Source: Myxococcales bacterium
GTDB taxonomy: Bacteria; Myxococcota_C; UBA6777
Length of the DNA stretch: 64,000 nt
Direction: 5' to 3'
Assembly: GCA_020632975.1 (NCBI GenBank)
Contig: JACKEL010000010.1
Location: 1 to 64,000, forward strand
Position numbers and translations under genes: made by a program. Positions 50,628-59,366 of the stretch are shown here, piece by piece (position 1 is the stretch's first letter; each line of letters opens with the position of its first letter). A model generated the notes under the pieces. The model ran no database searches. It was not told the DNA's origin and saw only the letters and a program-made list of their open reading frames with translations.

Positions 50628-53333
50628 TTGATCAAAACGACCATCAACGGAACAGCGTACGAGTTTGACGAAACCCAACATGAAACAGCCGTCGAAACCA
50701 TCCGCCAACAGTGTGGTCTAACGGGCACCAAGAAGGTTTGTGGGACAGGTGCTTGTGGGGCTTGCACCGTCCTTGTCGATGGGGTCCCCATGACAAGCTG
50801 TGTCCTGCCCAACACCTCGCTCGAAGCCCGAGACGTCACCACCATCGAACAATACCGAGGCGACAAACTTCACCCGATGCAACAGGCTTTTATGGTCCAT
50901 GATGGCCTACAATGCGGCTTTTGTACGCCTGGCTTTATCGTCGAATCCATCGCCTTTTTTGACCAATGGCGCAAAGAGCATGGCACCCAACGCCCTTCCA
51001 AAGAACAAGTCGCCGAGGCCCTTGCAGGCCACCTTTGTCGATGCGGCGCTTACCTTGGGATCTACGAAGCTGTCCAGTCCGCTTGCGCAGGAGACTTCGA
51101 CGAGGTCCAAGAGGTCATTCCTGCCCGCGTTGATGCCCTCGAAAAAGTCACGGGAGAAGCCCGATACACCGTCGACATCCAACTTAAAGGCCAACGCGTG
51201 GGCAAGATCTTGCGGTCCCCTCATGCCCACGCCCATGTCAAACACCTCGATCTTGCGCCCGCTCGCGCCATCGAAGGCGTCACCGCAGTGATCGACCTTC
51301 TCGACGCTTCGAGAAAAGTGCGCTTCCATGGGCATGAGATCGCAGCCGTCGCAGCCATCGACGAACGCACTGCCCAAAAAGCCCTTCAAGCCATCCAAGT
51401 GGCATACGAAGTCCTCCCCGCGATCACGAGCCTCGAAGCGGCCCGTGATCCCCATCATCCCGCGCAGGTCTGGCCCGAAAAGAAAAAGAAACAAGTCCCC
51501 AACGCAGCCGAAGGACTCTATTTCCCTGGAACATGGGACAAAAACCTTCGCAACCCCAAGCTCCCGATCGCGAGCAAGGCCCCCAAAAATGCACGACATC
51601 TCGTAGAACGCGCCGCAAATACCGCCCACCCTCACCTTGAGATGACCCTCAAAAATGCGGCACAAAGTCATACCTGCTTGGAACCACACTGTGCGGTGGC
51701 CCGTTGGAACAAAAACAAAGACCACGTCACAGTGTACGCTTCCACCCAAGCCTGCGATCATCTGGCCCACTCTATCGCTGAACACTTCCATCTCCCTGTC
51801 GAGCATGTCACCGTTCACAGCGCTTACGTGGGAGGCGGCTTTGGCTCCAAGCTCACCCTCAAGATGGAAACCATCGCAGCTGTCGCCCTCGCCAAAGAAA
51901 GCGGCGCGCCTGTCTCCGTCGTCCTTGATCGACACGAAGAGATGATGGTTGGCGGTTATCGCCCCGCAGTTCTCGGCGAGTTGGCGATGTCCACTTCTCC
52001 TCAAGGCGACCTTGAAGCCCTACAAGTCCACGCTTACGCAGACTCAGGCATCGCAGTCAACTCGATGGTGGGATTCTTGATCGGCAGTTCCTACAATCGC
52101 CCAGGAAACCCCCGCGACATCCTCGATATCGACACCCTCACAAATACCGCGCCAGGTAGCCCTTTCCGCGGACCAGGCGGTCCTTCGGCGGCTTGGATCC
52201 TCGAACAAGGTGTGGATCAACTCGCCCACGATCTCCAAGTCGATCCCATCGCCCTTCGCCGCAAGTGGGACCACAACCCCAACAGCGAACCACTTTACAA
52301 GTGGCTTGAGTCGCTTCCTGTTTGGCAAGAACGCAGTACACTTCCTTCTGAAGAACGCTATACACGCGGACTTGGCCTTGCGATGGGCTTTTGGGGATAC
52401 TTCTACGACCCCAAAGCAGAGATACGCCTCCAAGCGAGCGCAGAAGGCTTCACGATTCGCACAGCCAGCCAAGACATGGGCAACGGGACCCGAACCGTCC
52501 TTGCCAAGGCCGTTGCGGAAGTGTTTCAACTCCAACCGCATGAGGTCCATGTCATCCTTGGAGACTCCCGCGAAGTCCACGGCCCCACCTCTGGCGGCAG
52601 TCGCACCACAAGCTCGATCTGGGCCCCTGCGTACCAAGCTGCACAGCAAATCAAGGCACAGATCCTCCAAGACGCCAAGCGCAAACGCAAGCTCAATCTC
52701 CATGCACTGACTTACATCGAAGGCGGTGTCCGCGATCATCACAACAGCTACACATGGCTTGAGTTGATGGGCCAACTCAATGAACGATACGAAGCACACA
52801 CTCGACGCGGCTATGATCGCGCAATCACCGAGCGAATCGCTTACACAGTCACCCAAAAGCTTGGACTCGACATCGTGATCGGCCAAGGCAACGCAGCAGC
52901 GGCTTGTTTGGCCGAAGTCGAAGTCGACAAACTTCTTGGCAAGATCCGCATCCCTCGCGTATGGATGGGCTTTAACATCGGACGCGTCTTTGTCCCTGCC
53001 CTTGCTGCGAGCCAGATCTACGGCGGTGTGATCCAAGGCATCGGCTACGCACTTCACGAAGAAAAACGCTTAGACCCCACCACAGGCCGCCTTCTCACCA
53101 CGGGCCTCGAAGACTACCGCATCCCTGGTATCGCAGAGATGCCCGAGATCGACATCTACTATGCCCCTGACGGGTTCCCACATGCCCCAGGACAGGGCGT
53201 GGGTCTCGCTGAAGTCTGCACGATGCCGATCGCGGCTTCCATCGCCAACGCCGTCTTCCATGCAACAGGATGGCGACCCCTCGAAAGCCCGATCCGCCCA
53301 GAACGCCTTGTGAAAGGAGTCCAAAACGCATGA
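50628..53333 (+). CDS. Molybdenum hydroxylase, fused [2Fe-2S]/Mo-binding subunit
   Basis: I start it at TTG 50628 (901 residues), with GGGAG 7 nt upstream; the frame is open upstream to 50526, but the true N-terminus IKTTINGTAYEFDE is that of a 2Fe-2S subunit. Cluster ligands are VCGTGACGACTVLVDG (ferredoxin-type) and CGFCTPGF...HLCRCGAYLGI (second cluster). From about residue 170 the xanthine-dehydrogenase/aldehyde-oxidase Mo subunit follows, with HLEMTLKNAAQSHTCLEPHC, GGGFGSKLTLKMET, PFRGPGGPSAAWILEQ and the C-terminal GLAEVCTMPIAASIANAV, in which the Glu aligns with the catalytic Glu of the family. In most enzymes the Fe-S and Mo parts are separate chains. Its stop overlaps the next start (ATGA). 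Confidence 0.93.
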   Translation: MIKTTINGTAYEFDETQHETAVETIRQQCGLTGTKKVCGTGACGACTVLVDGVPMTSCVLPNTSLEARDVTTIEQYRGDKLHPMQQAFMVHDGLQCGFCTPGFIVESIAFFDQWRKEHGTQRPSKEQVAEALAGHLCRCGAYLGIYEAVQSACAGDFDEVQEVIPARVDALEKVTGEARYTVDIQLKGQRVGKILRSPHAHAHVKHLDLAPARAIEGVTAVIDLLDASRKVRFHGHEIAAVAAIDERTAQKALQAIQVAYEVLPAITSLEAARDPHHPAQVWPEKKKKQVPNAAEGLYFPGTWDKNLRNPKLPIASKAPKNARHLVERAANTAHPHLEMTLKNAAQSHTCLEPHCAVARWNKNKDHVTVYASTQACDHLAHSIAEHFHLPVEHVTVHSAYVGGGFGSKLTLKMETIAAVALAKESGAPVSVVLDRHEEMMVGGYRPAVLGELAMSTSPQGDLEALQVHAYADSGIAVNSMVGFLIGSSYNRPGNPRDILDIDTLTNTAPGSPFRGPGGPSAAWILEQGVDQLAHDLQVDPIALRRKWDHNPNSEPLYKWLESLPVWQERSTLPSEERYTRGLGLAMGFWGYFYDPKAEIRLQASAEGFTIRTASQDMGNGTRTVLAKAVAEVFQLQPHEVHVILGDSREVHGPTSGGSRTTSSIWAPAYQAAQQIKAQILQDAKRKRKLNLHALTYIEGGVRDHHNSYTWLELMGQLNERYEAHTRRGYDRAITERIAYTVTQKLGLDIVIGQGNAAAACLAEVEVDKLLGKIRIPRVWMGFNIGRVFVPALAASQIYGGVIQGIGYALHEEKRLDPTTGRLLTTGLEDYRIPGIAEMPEIDIYYAPDGFPHAPGQGVGLAEVCTMPIAASIANAVFHATGWRPLESPIRPERLVKGVQNA

Positions 53334-54289
53334 TCACGATCATCAAACACACAGACGAACTCCAACAAGCCCAAGGCGAGATCCGCGCGGGAGGAACAGA
53401 CATCCAAGCCCGCCGTCGTATCGGGATATCCCAAGGCCCCGTCGTGGATATCAGCCGACTCCCCGACCTCAACAAGATCGCATGGGATGACCAACAAGCC
53501 GCAACCGTTGGCGCTCACGTCACGATCGACGCGATCTCCCGAGACAAGGAGATGATCGACAAGTACCCAGGTCTTGCGATGGCCGCGGGTGCACTTGCCA
53601 CCCCACAGATCCGCGTGATGGCTTCGATGGGTGGCGCGCTCCTACAACGAACGCGTTGCAACTACTTCCGTAATGCAGACTTTTCATGCTTCAAAAAAGG
53701 CGGCGACCACTGCCCTGCACGCGAAGGAGACCATCGTTACGGGGTTTTCTTTGACTTGGGGCCTTGCGTCTTTCCACACCCATCGACCCTTGGCATGGTG
53801 TTGATGGCTTACGAAGCAACCGTCTCGATCCACGGCCAAGACAAGCGCAAGATCGATGCGATCTATGGCGATGGCAGCGACCCCTCTCGCGACCACACAC
53901 TCCAACCCAACGAGTTGCTGACCCATATCCATCTGCCAGCCCCTCTCCCAGAAGAACGAGCTTCTTACTTCCGCAGCATCGGGCGCGCTCGTGCAGAGTG
54001 GCCCTTGGTCGAAGCTGTTGTGCGCTTGCAACTCGACGACAAAGAGACGATCCGTGCGGCGTTTGTGGCCGTGGGTGGCGTCGCCAACGTCCCCTTGCGA
54101 CTCCCCCATGTGGAAAAGGCTCTCCTCGATAAGCCCGCAACCACCGAGACTTTCGAGGAGGCCGCACGCAAAGCCCCCGAGGGCGCATCCCCCCTGCCCA
54201 TGACCCATTACAAACATCAGCTTCTTTATGGAACTGTCTTGGAAACCCTGCAACGCGCTTACAATCGCGTTTGGGGTGGAGAAGGATAA
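53330..54289 (+). CDS. FAD-binding subunit of the Mo hydroxylase, PaoB-like
   Basis: ATG 53330 overlaps the TGA of the previous gene (ATGA), with AAAGGAG 10 nt upstream, giving 319 residues and tight coupling. IRAGGTDIQARRRIGIS and TVGAHVTIDAISRDKEM with GALATPQIRVMASMGGALLQ are typical of the CoxM/XdhB FAD fold. An added loop, RTRCNYFRNADFSCFKKGG then DHCPAREGDHRYG, has three cysteines placed as in PaoB (YagS) and HcrB, whose FAD subunits carry an extra [4Fe-4S] cluster; a fourth ligand is not obvious here. The full enzyme would pass electrons from the Mo site to Fe-S, FAD and then an acceptor. Confidence 0.92.
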   Translation: MITIIKHTDELQQAQGEIRAGGTDIQARRRIGISQGPVVDISRLPDLNKIAWDDQQAATVGAHVTIDAISRDKEMIDKYPGLAMAAGALATPQIRVMASMGGALLQRTRCNYFRNADFSCFKKGGDHCPAREGDHRYGVFFDLGPCVFPHPSTLGMVLMAYEATVSIHGQDKRKIDAIYGDGSDPSRDHTLQPNELLTHIHLPAPLPEERASYFRSIGRARAEWPLVEAVVRLQLDDKETIRAAFVAVGGVANVPLRLPHVEKALLDKPATTETFEEAARKAPEGASPLPMTHYKHQLLYGTVLETLQRAYNRVWGGEG

Positions 54290-54343
54290 CCCCCAAACCA
54301 CCGAGGACATCAACGCCTCTGCGCCCCCAAAGAAAGGACATGG

Positions 54344-55435
54344 ATGCACGAGCTTCTTTCTCACACCAAACAAGCCCTCCAATGGCAACAAGAAGGTCAA
54401 CGTGTCGCTGTCGCTACCGTCGTTTCCACGTGGGGGTCTTCACCGCGAAGACCCGGAGCACAGATGTTGATCACCCACGACCTTCTGCTCGCAGGCTCTG
54501 TCAGTGCGGGCTGTGTAGAGTCTGCGGTGATCCAAGCAGCCCTTGAAGTCCTCGAAACCCAAACCCCACAGCTCCTCCACTTTGGGGTCGCTGACGACGA
54601 CGCGCTCCAAGTCGGGCTCGCTTGCGGAGGAGAGATCGCGATCTTCGTGCAACCTTGGGAAGAACGCGTCTTTCTCCCCATCCAAGGACGACTCCAAGAA
54701 GAAGAAAGCTGCACGCTCCTGACCATCCTTGATGGTCCTTCTCAGATCGTGGGCGCACAGCACCTTCTCCATTACGGAGAAGTCCTCTACTCGGACCTTT
54801 CCGATGACCTTCAGATGGACATCTTGCCTCTGCTTCTGCAACCTCTCGATGCGCCCAAACGAGGTCGCGCCACCCTTTCTTCTTCTGGGGAAGAGGTGGA
54901 TTATTTCTTACAACGCATCCAGCCTGCGCCTTTGTTGGTTATCTTGGGTGGCAACCATATCGCCCTTGCCTTGGCGAAGTTAGCCAACATCATGGGCTAT
55001 CGCATCGCCGTGATCGATCCTCGCGATATCTTCGCAACACCCGAGCGTTTCCCAGAAGTCGATCACCTCTTCCCCTCTTGGCCACAAGAAGCCCTCCCCC
55101 AACTCCGCATCAACGAGCAAACCGCCTTCGTCTTGCTCACGCACGACCCCAAGATCGACGATATCGCCCTCGACTTTGCCTTGCGCTCAAGAGCTGGATA
55201 CATCGGGGCTTTGGGAAGTCGGCGCACACACGCTAAACGCCTCGAACGACTCCAAGAACGCGGCTTTTCCGCAGAAGACCTCGACCGCGTGTATGGCCCT
55301 GTGGGACTTGCGATCCATGCTGAAACCCCCGAACAGATCGCCCTTTCCATCTTGAGCGAGATCGTACTCTGCCAAAAACGCCCCGCTCTCTCACCAAGAA
55401 TCGCCCTTCCTCCCTCACTCAAAGATGCGAAGTAA
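54344..55435 (+). CDS. xdhC: XdhC/CoxI-family Mo-hydroxylase maturation factor
   Basis: XdhC-type chaperones bind the molybdenum cofactor, promote its sulfuration and insert it into hydroxylases. The 363-residue protein has both halves: N-terminal VATVVSTWGSSPRRPGAQML and SVSAGCVESAVIQAALEVLE (the conserved Cys) and C-terminal Rossmann PLLVILGGNHIALALAKLAN with VIDPRDIFATPERFPEVDHL and GYIGALGSRRTHAKRLERLQ. Start ATG 54344 with AAAGGA upstream. It lies 54 nt after the FAD subunit and 5 nt before the cytidylyltransferase-like gene. Confidence 0.94.
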   Translation: MHELLSHTKQALQWQQEGQRVAVATVVSTWGSSPRRPGAQMLITHDLLLAGSVSAGCVESAVIQAALEVLETQTPQLLHFGVADDDALQVGLACGGEIAIFVQPWEERVFLPIQGRLQEEESCTLLTILDGPSQIVGAQHLLHYGEVLYSDLSDDLQMDILPLLLQPLDAPKRGRATLSSSGEEVDYFLQRIQPAPLLVILGGNHIALALAKLANIMGYRIAVIDPRDIFATPERFPEVDHLFPSWPQEALPQLRINEQTAFVLLTHDPKIDDIALDFALRSRAGYIGALGSRRTHAKRLERLQERGFSAEDLDRVYGPVGLAIHAETPEQIALSILSEIVLCQKRPALSPRIALPPSLKDAK

Positions 55436-55440
55436 GCCCG

Positions 55441-56049
55441 ATGGAACACCACTTTTCTCTTCATGCCATCTTGCTTGCGGCAGGATCTTCCCGTCGCATG
55501 GGCACCAACAAACTCTTGTTGCCATGGCCTGACGCCGAAAATGTCCTCACCGCCACACTCGCAGCATTGCTTCCTCTCTACCCCTCCCCCCTCCAGTCCA
55601 TCCACGTTGTCACGGGCCATGAATCCGAAAAGATCGAGCCTTTCCTTCAAGGTCCCCCCATCCAGATCGTCCATAACCCGCATCACCTCGATGGTATGCT
55701 ATCTTCTCTCCAAACAGGTCTTCAGCAAGTCCCCGCCCAAGCGGATGTTGCGATGATCCTCCCCGCAGATCTTCCGTTGCTCCAAACACACACCTTGCGT
55801 CATCTACTGACCTTTCTCCCCATCCATCAAGCCCTTGCTCCCGCCTTCCAAGGACAACGCGGGCACCCTGTGTTCTTACCGCGACATCTCTTTGAGGCGA
55901 TGCTTGCCCTTCCAAAAGGCGCCCAACCACGAGATATCTTTCGACAAGATCCAAGTCGCCTCTTGGAGATCCCGCTCGATTCCCCCGAGATATTGGCCGA
56001 CATCGATACACCAGAGGCCTACCAACGCGCCCTTCACAGCGCAAGATAA
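55441..56049 (+). CDS. mocA: MocA-like molybdopterin cytidylyl/guanylyltransferase
   Basis: A 202-residue nucleotidyltransferase of the MobA/MocA fold. HAILLAAGSSRRMGTNKLLL is the NTP-binding N-terminus; NPHHLDGMLSSLQTGLQQVP and AMILPADLPLLQTHTL (metal-binding DxP) follow; GQRGHPVFLPRHLF is the conserved RGHP. Relatives add CMP (MocA) or GMP to molybdopterin. Being last in an operon with XdhC and an XDH-type enzyme suggests MCD-type cofactor, as for E. coli PaoABC. Start ATG 55441, 5 nt after xdhC, with a weak ribosome site, so translation probably depends on coupling. Confidence 0.9.
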   Translation: MEHHFSLHAILLAAGSSRRMGTNKLLLPWPDAENVLTATLAALLPLYPSPLQSIHVVTGHESEKIEPFLQGPPIQIVHNPHHLDGMLSSLQTGLQQVPAQADVAMILPADLPLLQTHTLRHLLTFLPIHQALAPAFQGQRGHPVFLPRHLFEAMLALPKGAQPRDIFRQDPSRLLEIPLDSPEILADIDTPEAYQRALHSAR

Positions 56050-56181
56050 CGCAAAAAGGTTCCAGACCAACGCAAGACACGCTATGTTCTTGGGAAACCA
56101 ATCAGCGCATGAGGCCCACATCTTCGCGATGTAACGAGCTTTTTGTGCAAACCGCGAAGCCAAAGGGAAAGGAACACGACC

Positions 56182-56757
56182 TTGTGTAACGACCCAAAAT
56201 ACATCAAGTTTTGCACATGCGAGCTGGACCCCACACAAGAGCCTGACTGGATCTTGCAACGCCGCGACACCACGCTGCCCCAAAGACACGTCGTGGGGAA
56301 AGTGGCCCGCCCCCAACGCAACATCGAGAAAGAACGTTGGCAAGAGGCGATGCTCGAAGCACTCAATTCTTCCGCATGTTTCGACTTCCCCTACGAGCCA
56401 CAAGAAAACGATATCTTGCAAGTCCGCCATCCCATCGAGCAAGAGATACACGCGTTTCGCTTTCTTTTTTCGCAAAAAAAGTGGACCCACGACACAAGCA
56501 CCCGTCTAGCACCTTGGAGGGTGCAGATGGTCGAGGTCGCACAAGGTCCATCCAAGATCTCACTCGACCTCCCCACGCTTCGAACGTGTTTGGCCAAAGG
56601 AGAGTTTCTATTGGTTTGGCAGGCCATCCCATGGCTACCTGAAGAGATGCAGTCTTACGCGCGCAGCCATATCCCCGAGGATCTTCAAAAGGTTTACGCC
56701 AAGACGATGCCCAACCCAAAACCTGTGAAACCAAACACCAACAGAGAAAGTTCTTAA
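56182..56757 (+). CDS. Unknown protein with an N-terminal cysteine motif
   Basis: I start it at TTG 56182 because AAAGGAA stands 7 nt upstream and the protein then begins MCNDPKYIKFCTCELD (191 residues); an upstream start at 56143 would add an unlikely basic stretch. The C-x8-C-x-C at the N-terminus could bind a metal or cofactor but matches no family I know. The rest is mixed alpha/beta: GKVARPQRNIEKERWQEAML, IHAFRFLFSQKKWTHDTSTR, FLLVWQAIPWLPEEMQSYAR. Proteins with this N-terminus seem to be hypothetical elsewhere, as far as I recall. It is 30 nt upstream of the small membrane protein. Confidence 0.78.
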   Translation: MCNDPKYIKFCTCELDPTQEPDWILQRRDTTLPQRHVVGKVARPQRNIEKERWQEAMLEALNSSACFDFPYEPQENDILQVRHPIEQEIHAFRFLFSQKKWTHDTSTRLAPWRVQMVEVAQGPSKISLDLPTLRTCLAKGEFLLVWQAIPWLPEEMQSYARSHIPEDLQKVYAKTMPNPKPVKPNTNRESS

Positions 56758-56786
56758 CCCAAAAGACCCGAATACAGGAGTGCAAG

Positions 56787-57020
56787 ATGTCCACCAAAGG
56801 TTTACTATGGGGCTTGTTTGCTGCGGCTTTGGTCACCTTCTCCCCTTTTCTCTTGGTTTTCTTGAGTTGGGCCAAAGCAGGCTTTACAGGAAATATCTGG
56901 AGCGAAGGACCAGGCGGGCATGGTACAGCGATATGGCTGATGTTTTTTACCCTACCTGCGGGCTTTTTGATATCAGGAACCGTTGTCGTCCTTTGGCTGA
57001 TCAAGTATTTCAAAAGTTAA
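56787..57020 (+). CDS. Small two-TM membrane protein
   Basis: A 77-residue protein with two hydrophobic helices: residues about 6-29 (LLWGLFAAALVTFSPFLLVF) and about 48-73 (AIWLMFFTLPAGFLISGTVV), joined by a Gly-rich loop (SEGPGGHGT). Start ATG 56787 with CAGGAG 7 nt upstream. It lies between the Cys-motif protein and the RNA repair gene, which starts 23 nt later, so the three may form one transcript. No known family. Confidence 0.82.
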   Translation: MSTKGLLWGLFAAALVTFSPFLLVFLSWAKAGFTGNIWSEGPGGHGTAIWLMFFTLPAGFLISGTVVVLWLIKYFKS

Positions 57021-57042
57021 ACCCAACACAAGGAACCCCACG

Positions 57043-59304
57043 ATGCGAACGATGGTGATCATGCGCGGTGCGCCTGGCGCAGGAAAGAGCACTTTCTTAC
57101 GAGCCCAAAAGCTCGAACCTTTTACAGTCTGCCCTGATGAATATCGACTTCGCCTTGCAGGTCTTGAGATGACCCCAGAAGGCGATCTCGGAATCTCCCA
57201 AAAGAAGGATGCTTTGGTCTGGCCTTCCATCTGGCAAGATGTCGAAACCAAGATGCGTCGAGGAGAATTGATCGTCCTTGATGCGACTTTCCAACGCGGA
57301 CGCGACTTCAAAGAAGCCCTTCAGCTCGCAGAACAATACGACTATACACTCCATGGCATCGACTTTACGGATGTCCCCCTCGAAGTCGCACGCACCCGCA
57401 ATCGCCAACGTGAGACCTACAAGATCGTCCCTGACCGCGTACTTGATCGCGCCTACGAAAACTTTGCGAACAACCCCAATCCACCGCAGATTACATGGCA
57501 CAAACCTTCCGCCTTTGAACAAGTGCCCTTTCTCAAAGCGATGGATATCCAACCTGTCGATCTATCCACTTACAAAGCCGTCGTCCACGTGGGCGATATC
57601 CACAGTTGTTGGGACCCGCTGCAAAGCTACTTCCAAGAGGGCCTGCGTGACGACTTTTTCTATATCTTTATTGGAGACTTTCTTGATCGAGGGCTTCAAA
57701 CCAAAGAAGTGATTCATTGGATGATGGAAACCCTCTTGGATCGGGAAAATGTGGTGCTTCTCTATGGCAACCACGAACTCTACCTGCGAGATATGCTGCT
57801 CGGCCAGATGGTCCATAACACCGAGTTTTCGCACATTACGCAGCCCGCTCTCCACCAAGCAGGCTACGGCAACGAAGAGATCGGGCGGTTGGTGTCCCAA
57901 CTCCAAGACATGCTCATGTACACGTATGGCGAGCGGCGGGTGCTGGCTACCCATGCGGGCATCGCGCGCATCCCAGAGAACCTGCTTCAGCTTCCTTCAG
58001 AGACATATTGGAAAGGTTCGGGACCTTACGACCACCCTGTGGACCAAGTCTTCCACGACAACATGACCAGCCAAGGCTGGCTCCAAGTCCATGGGCACCG
58101 CAATCCCCACAAACGACCCTTTGAGGCGTCCCCAAGCTCCTACAACCTCGAAGGACAGGTCGAGTTTGGTGGACACCTGCGGATCTTGGAGTTCCATCAA
58201 GACGGTCGCGCGGTCTGTGTCGAGATCAAAAACGAGACCTTCCGCGATCCACGCGTCGAAGCCCTAGGCACAACGCAACAGACGGACCCAAGCGGCTTTA
58301 TGGACCCTGCACTGTTGTCGCAACTTGAAGCACACGATCTCGTTCGAACCAAGCGCTTTGAAAGTGTCCCTCATATCCGCAGCTTTAACTTTACTTCCAA
58401 GGCGTTTTATACCCGTCAATGGGACGATATCAACACCATCGCCCGCGGTCTCTTCGTGGGAGACGACGGTCGCATCGTGGCGCGCTCATACGAAAAGTTC
58501 TTCAACCTCCACGAACGGCCCGAAACCCAACTGGCAGCCTTGGAAAAGAGCTTGATCTTTCCTGTAACCTTGTGGGTCAAAGAAAACGGATACCTCGGGA
58601 TCATGGGGTACAACCATTACGAGGACAGCCTTTTCTTCGCATCCAAAAGTACACCCGATGGCGAATACGCCGAGGTCTTCCGCAAGCTATTCCAAAGCAA
58701 AGTCTCTTCAGACGCCCAAGAACTCTGCAAAGAGATCACCCGCAAGCAAGGACTCAGCCTTGTGTTCGAGGTGATCGAGCCACACTGGGACCCTCATCCC
58801 ATCGCCTACGACGAGCCACAACTCATCTTGCTCGATGGTATCTATCGAGAAGACAAGTTTCGCAGACTGGATCACGAAAAGCTCGTATACATCGGAAAGA
58901 TGTTGGGTCTCCCCATCAAAGAACGCGGGCCCACCTTGCGCGACTGGCAACAGTTCATGGGGTGGTACGATGCAACCCAAGAGCAAGGGCGCAACTACCA
59001 ATGGCGCGGGCGACAGATCGAAGGATTTGTGGTCGAGGATGCGGAGGGTTTTCAGTTCAAGATCAAGCTTCCTTACTACAGCTTTTGGAAGCGGATGCGC
59101 GGGCTCGCAGGAAAGATCCGCAGCTTCCGCGTCAAGAGCAAAGACATCAACGATCTCGACGATTATACAGGCGGAGATCCCGAAGCAGAGGCATTTTTCG
59201 CTTGGGCCCGCGAACAAACAGACGAGATCCTTTCAGAAGATATCGTTCGACTACGTGAACGCTTCTACCTAGCGATGCGCAACAACACGCTGCCACAGTC
59301 TTAA
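57043..59304 (+). CDS. One-chain RNA repair enzyme: 5'-kinase, phosphatase and Rnl1-type ligase
   Basis: 753 residues in three catalytic modules. Kinase (1-160): P-loop RGAPGAGKSTF (8-18), PDEYR, VLDATF (78-83) and ARTRNRQR lid, as in T4 Pnkp. Phosphatase (about 175-400): calcineurin-type GDIHSCW (184-190), GDFLDRG (211-217), GNHE (242-245), THAG (303-306) and HGHR (350-353). Ligase (about 430-753): ARGLFVGDDGRIVARSYEKF then FNLHE (468-491), which closely matches the T4 Rnl1 region with RPMEKFFN, and WVKENGYLGI (511-520) as motif I with K513. Such an enzyme would heal 2',3'-cyclic phosphate and 5'-OH ends and then seal them. Clostridium Pnkp has the same order but a different ligase type and works with Hen1; no Hen1 is seen here. 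Start ATG 57043, AAGGAA upstream. Confidence 0.92.
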   Translation: MRTMVIMRGAPGAGKSTFLRAQKLEPFTVCPDEYRLRLAGLEMTPEGDLGISQKKDALVWPSIWQDVETKMRRGELIVLDATFQRGRDFKEALQLAEQYDYTLHGIDFTDVPLEVARTRNRQRETYKIVPDRVLDRAYENFANNPNPPQITWHKPSAFEQVPFLKAMDIQPVDLSTYKAVVHVGDIHSCWDPLQSYFQEGLRDDFFYIFIGDFLDRGLQTKEVIHWMMETLLDRENVVLLYGNHELYLRDMLLGQMVHNTEFSHITQPALHQAGYGNEEIGRLVSQLQDMLMYTYGERRVLATHAGIARIPENLLQLPSETYWKGSGPYDHPVDQVFHDNMTSQGWLQVHGHRNPHKRPFEASPSSYNLEGQVEFGGHLRILEFHQDGRAVCVEIKNETFRDPRVEALGTTQQTDPSGFMDPALLSQLEAHDLVRTKRFESVPHIRSFNFTSKAFYTRQWDDINTIARGLFVGDDGRIVARSYEKFFNLHERPETQLAALEKSLIFPVTLWVKENGYLGIMGYNHYEDSLFFASKSTPDGEYAEVFRKLFQSKVSSDAQELCKEITRKQGLSLVFEVIEPHWDPHPIAYDEPQLILLDGIYREDKFRRLDHEKLVYIGKMLGLPIKERGPTLRDWQQFMGWYDATQEQGRNYQWRGRQIEGFVVEDAEGFQFKIKLPYYSFWKRMRGLAGKIRSFRVKSKDINDLDDYTGGDPEAEAFFAWAREQTDEILSEDIVRLRERFYLAMRNNTLPQS

Positions 59305-59366
59305 AAGAGACCATCGCGGCATCTTCTTTTTGGTCGGATATTCGGGGGATGGAGAGAGAAGAGAGA

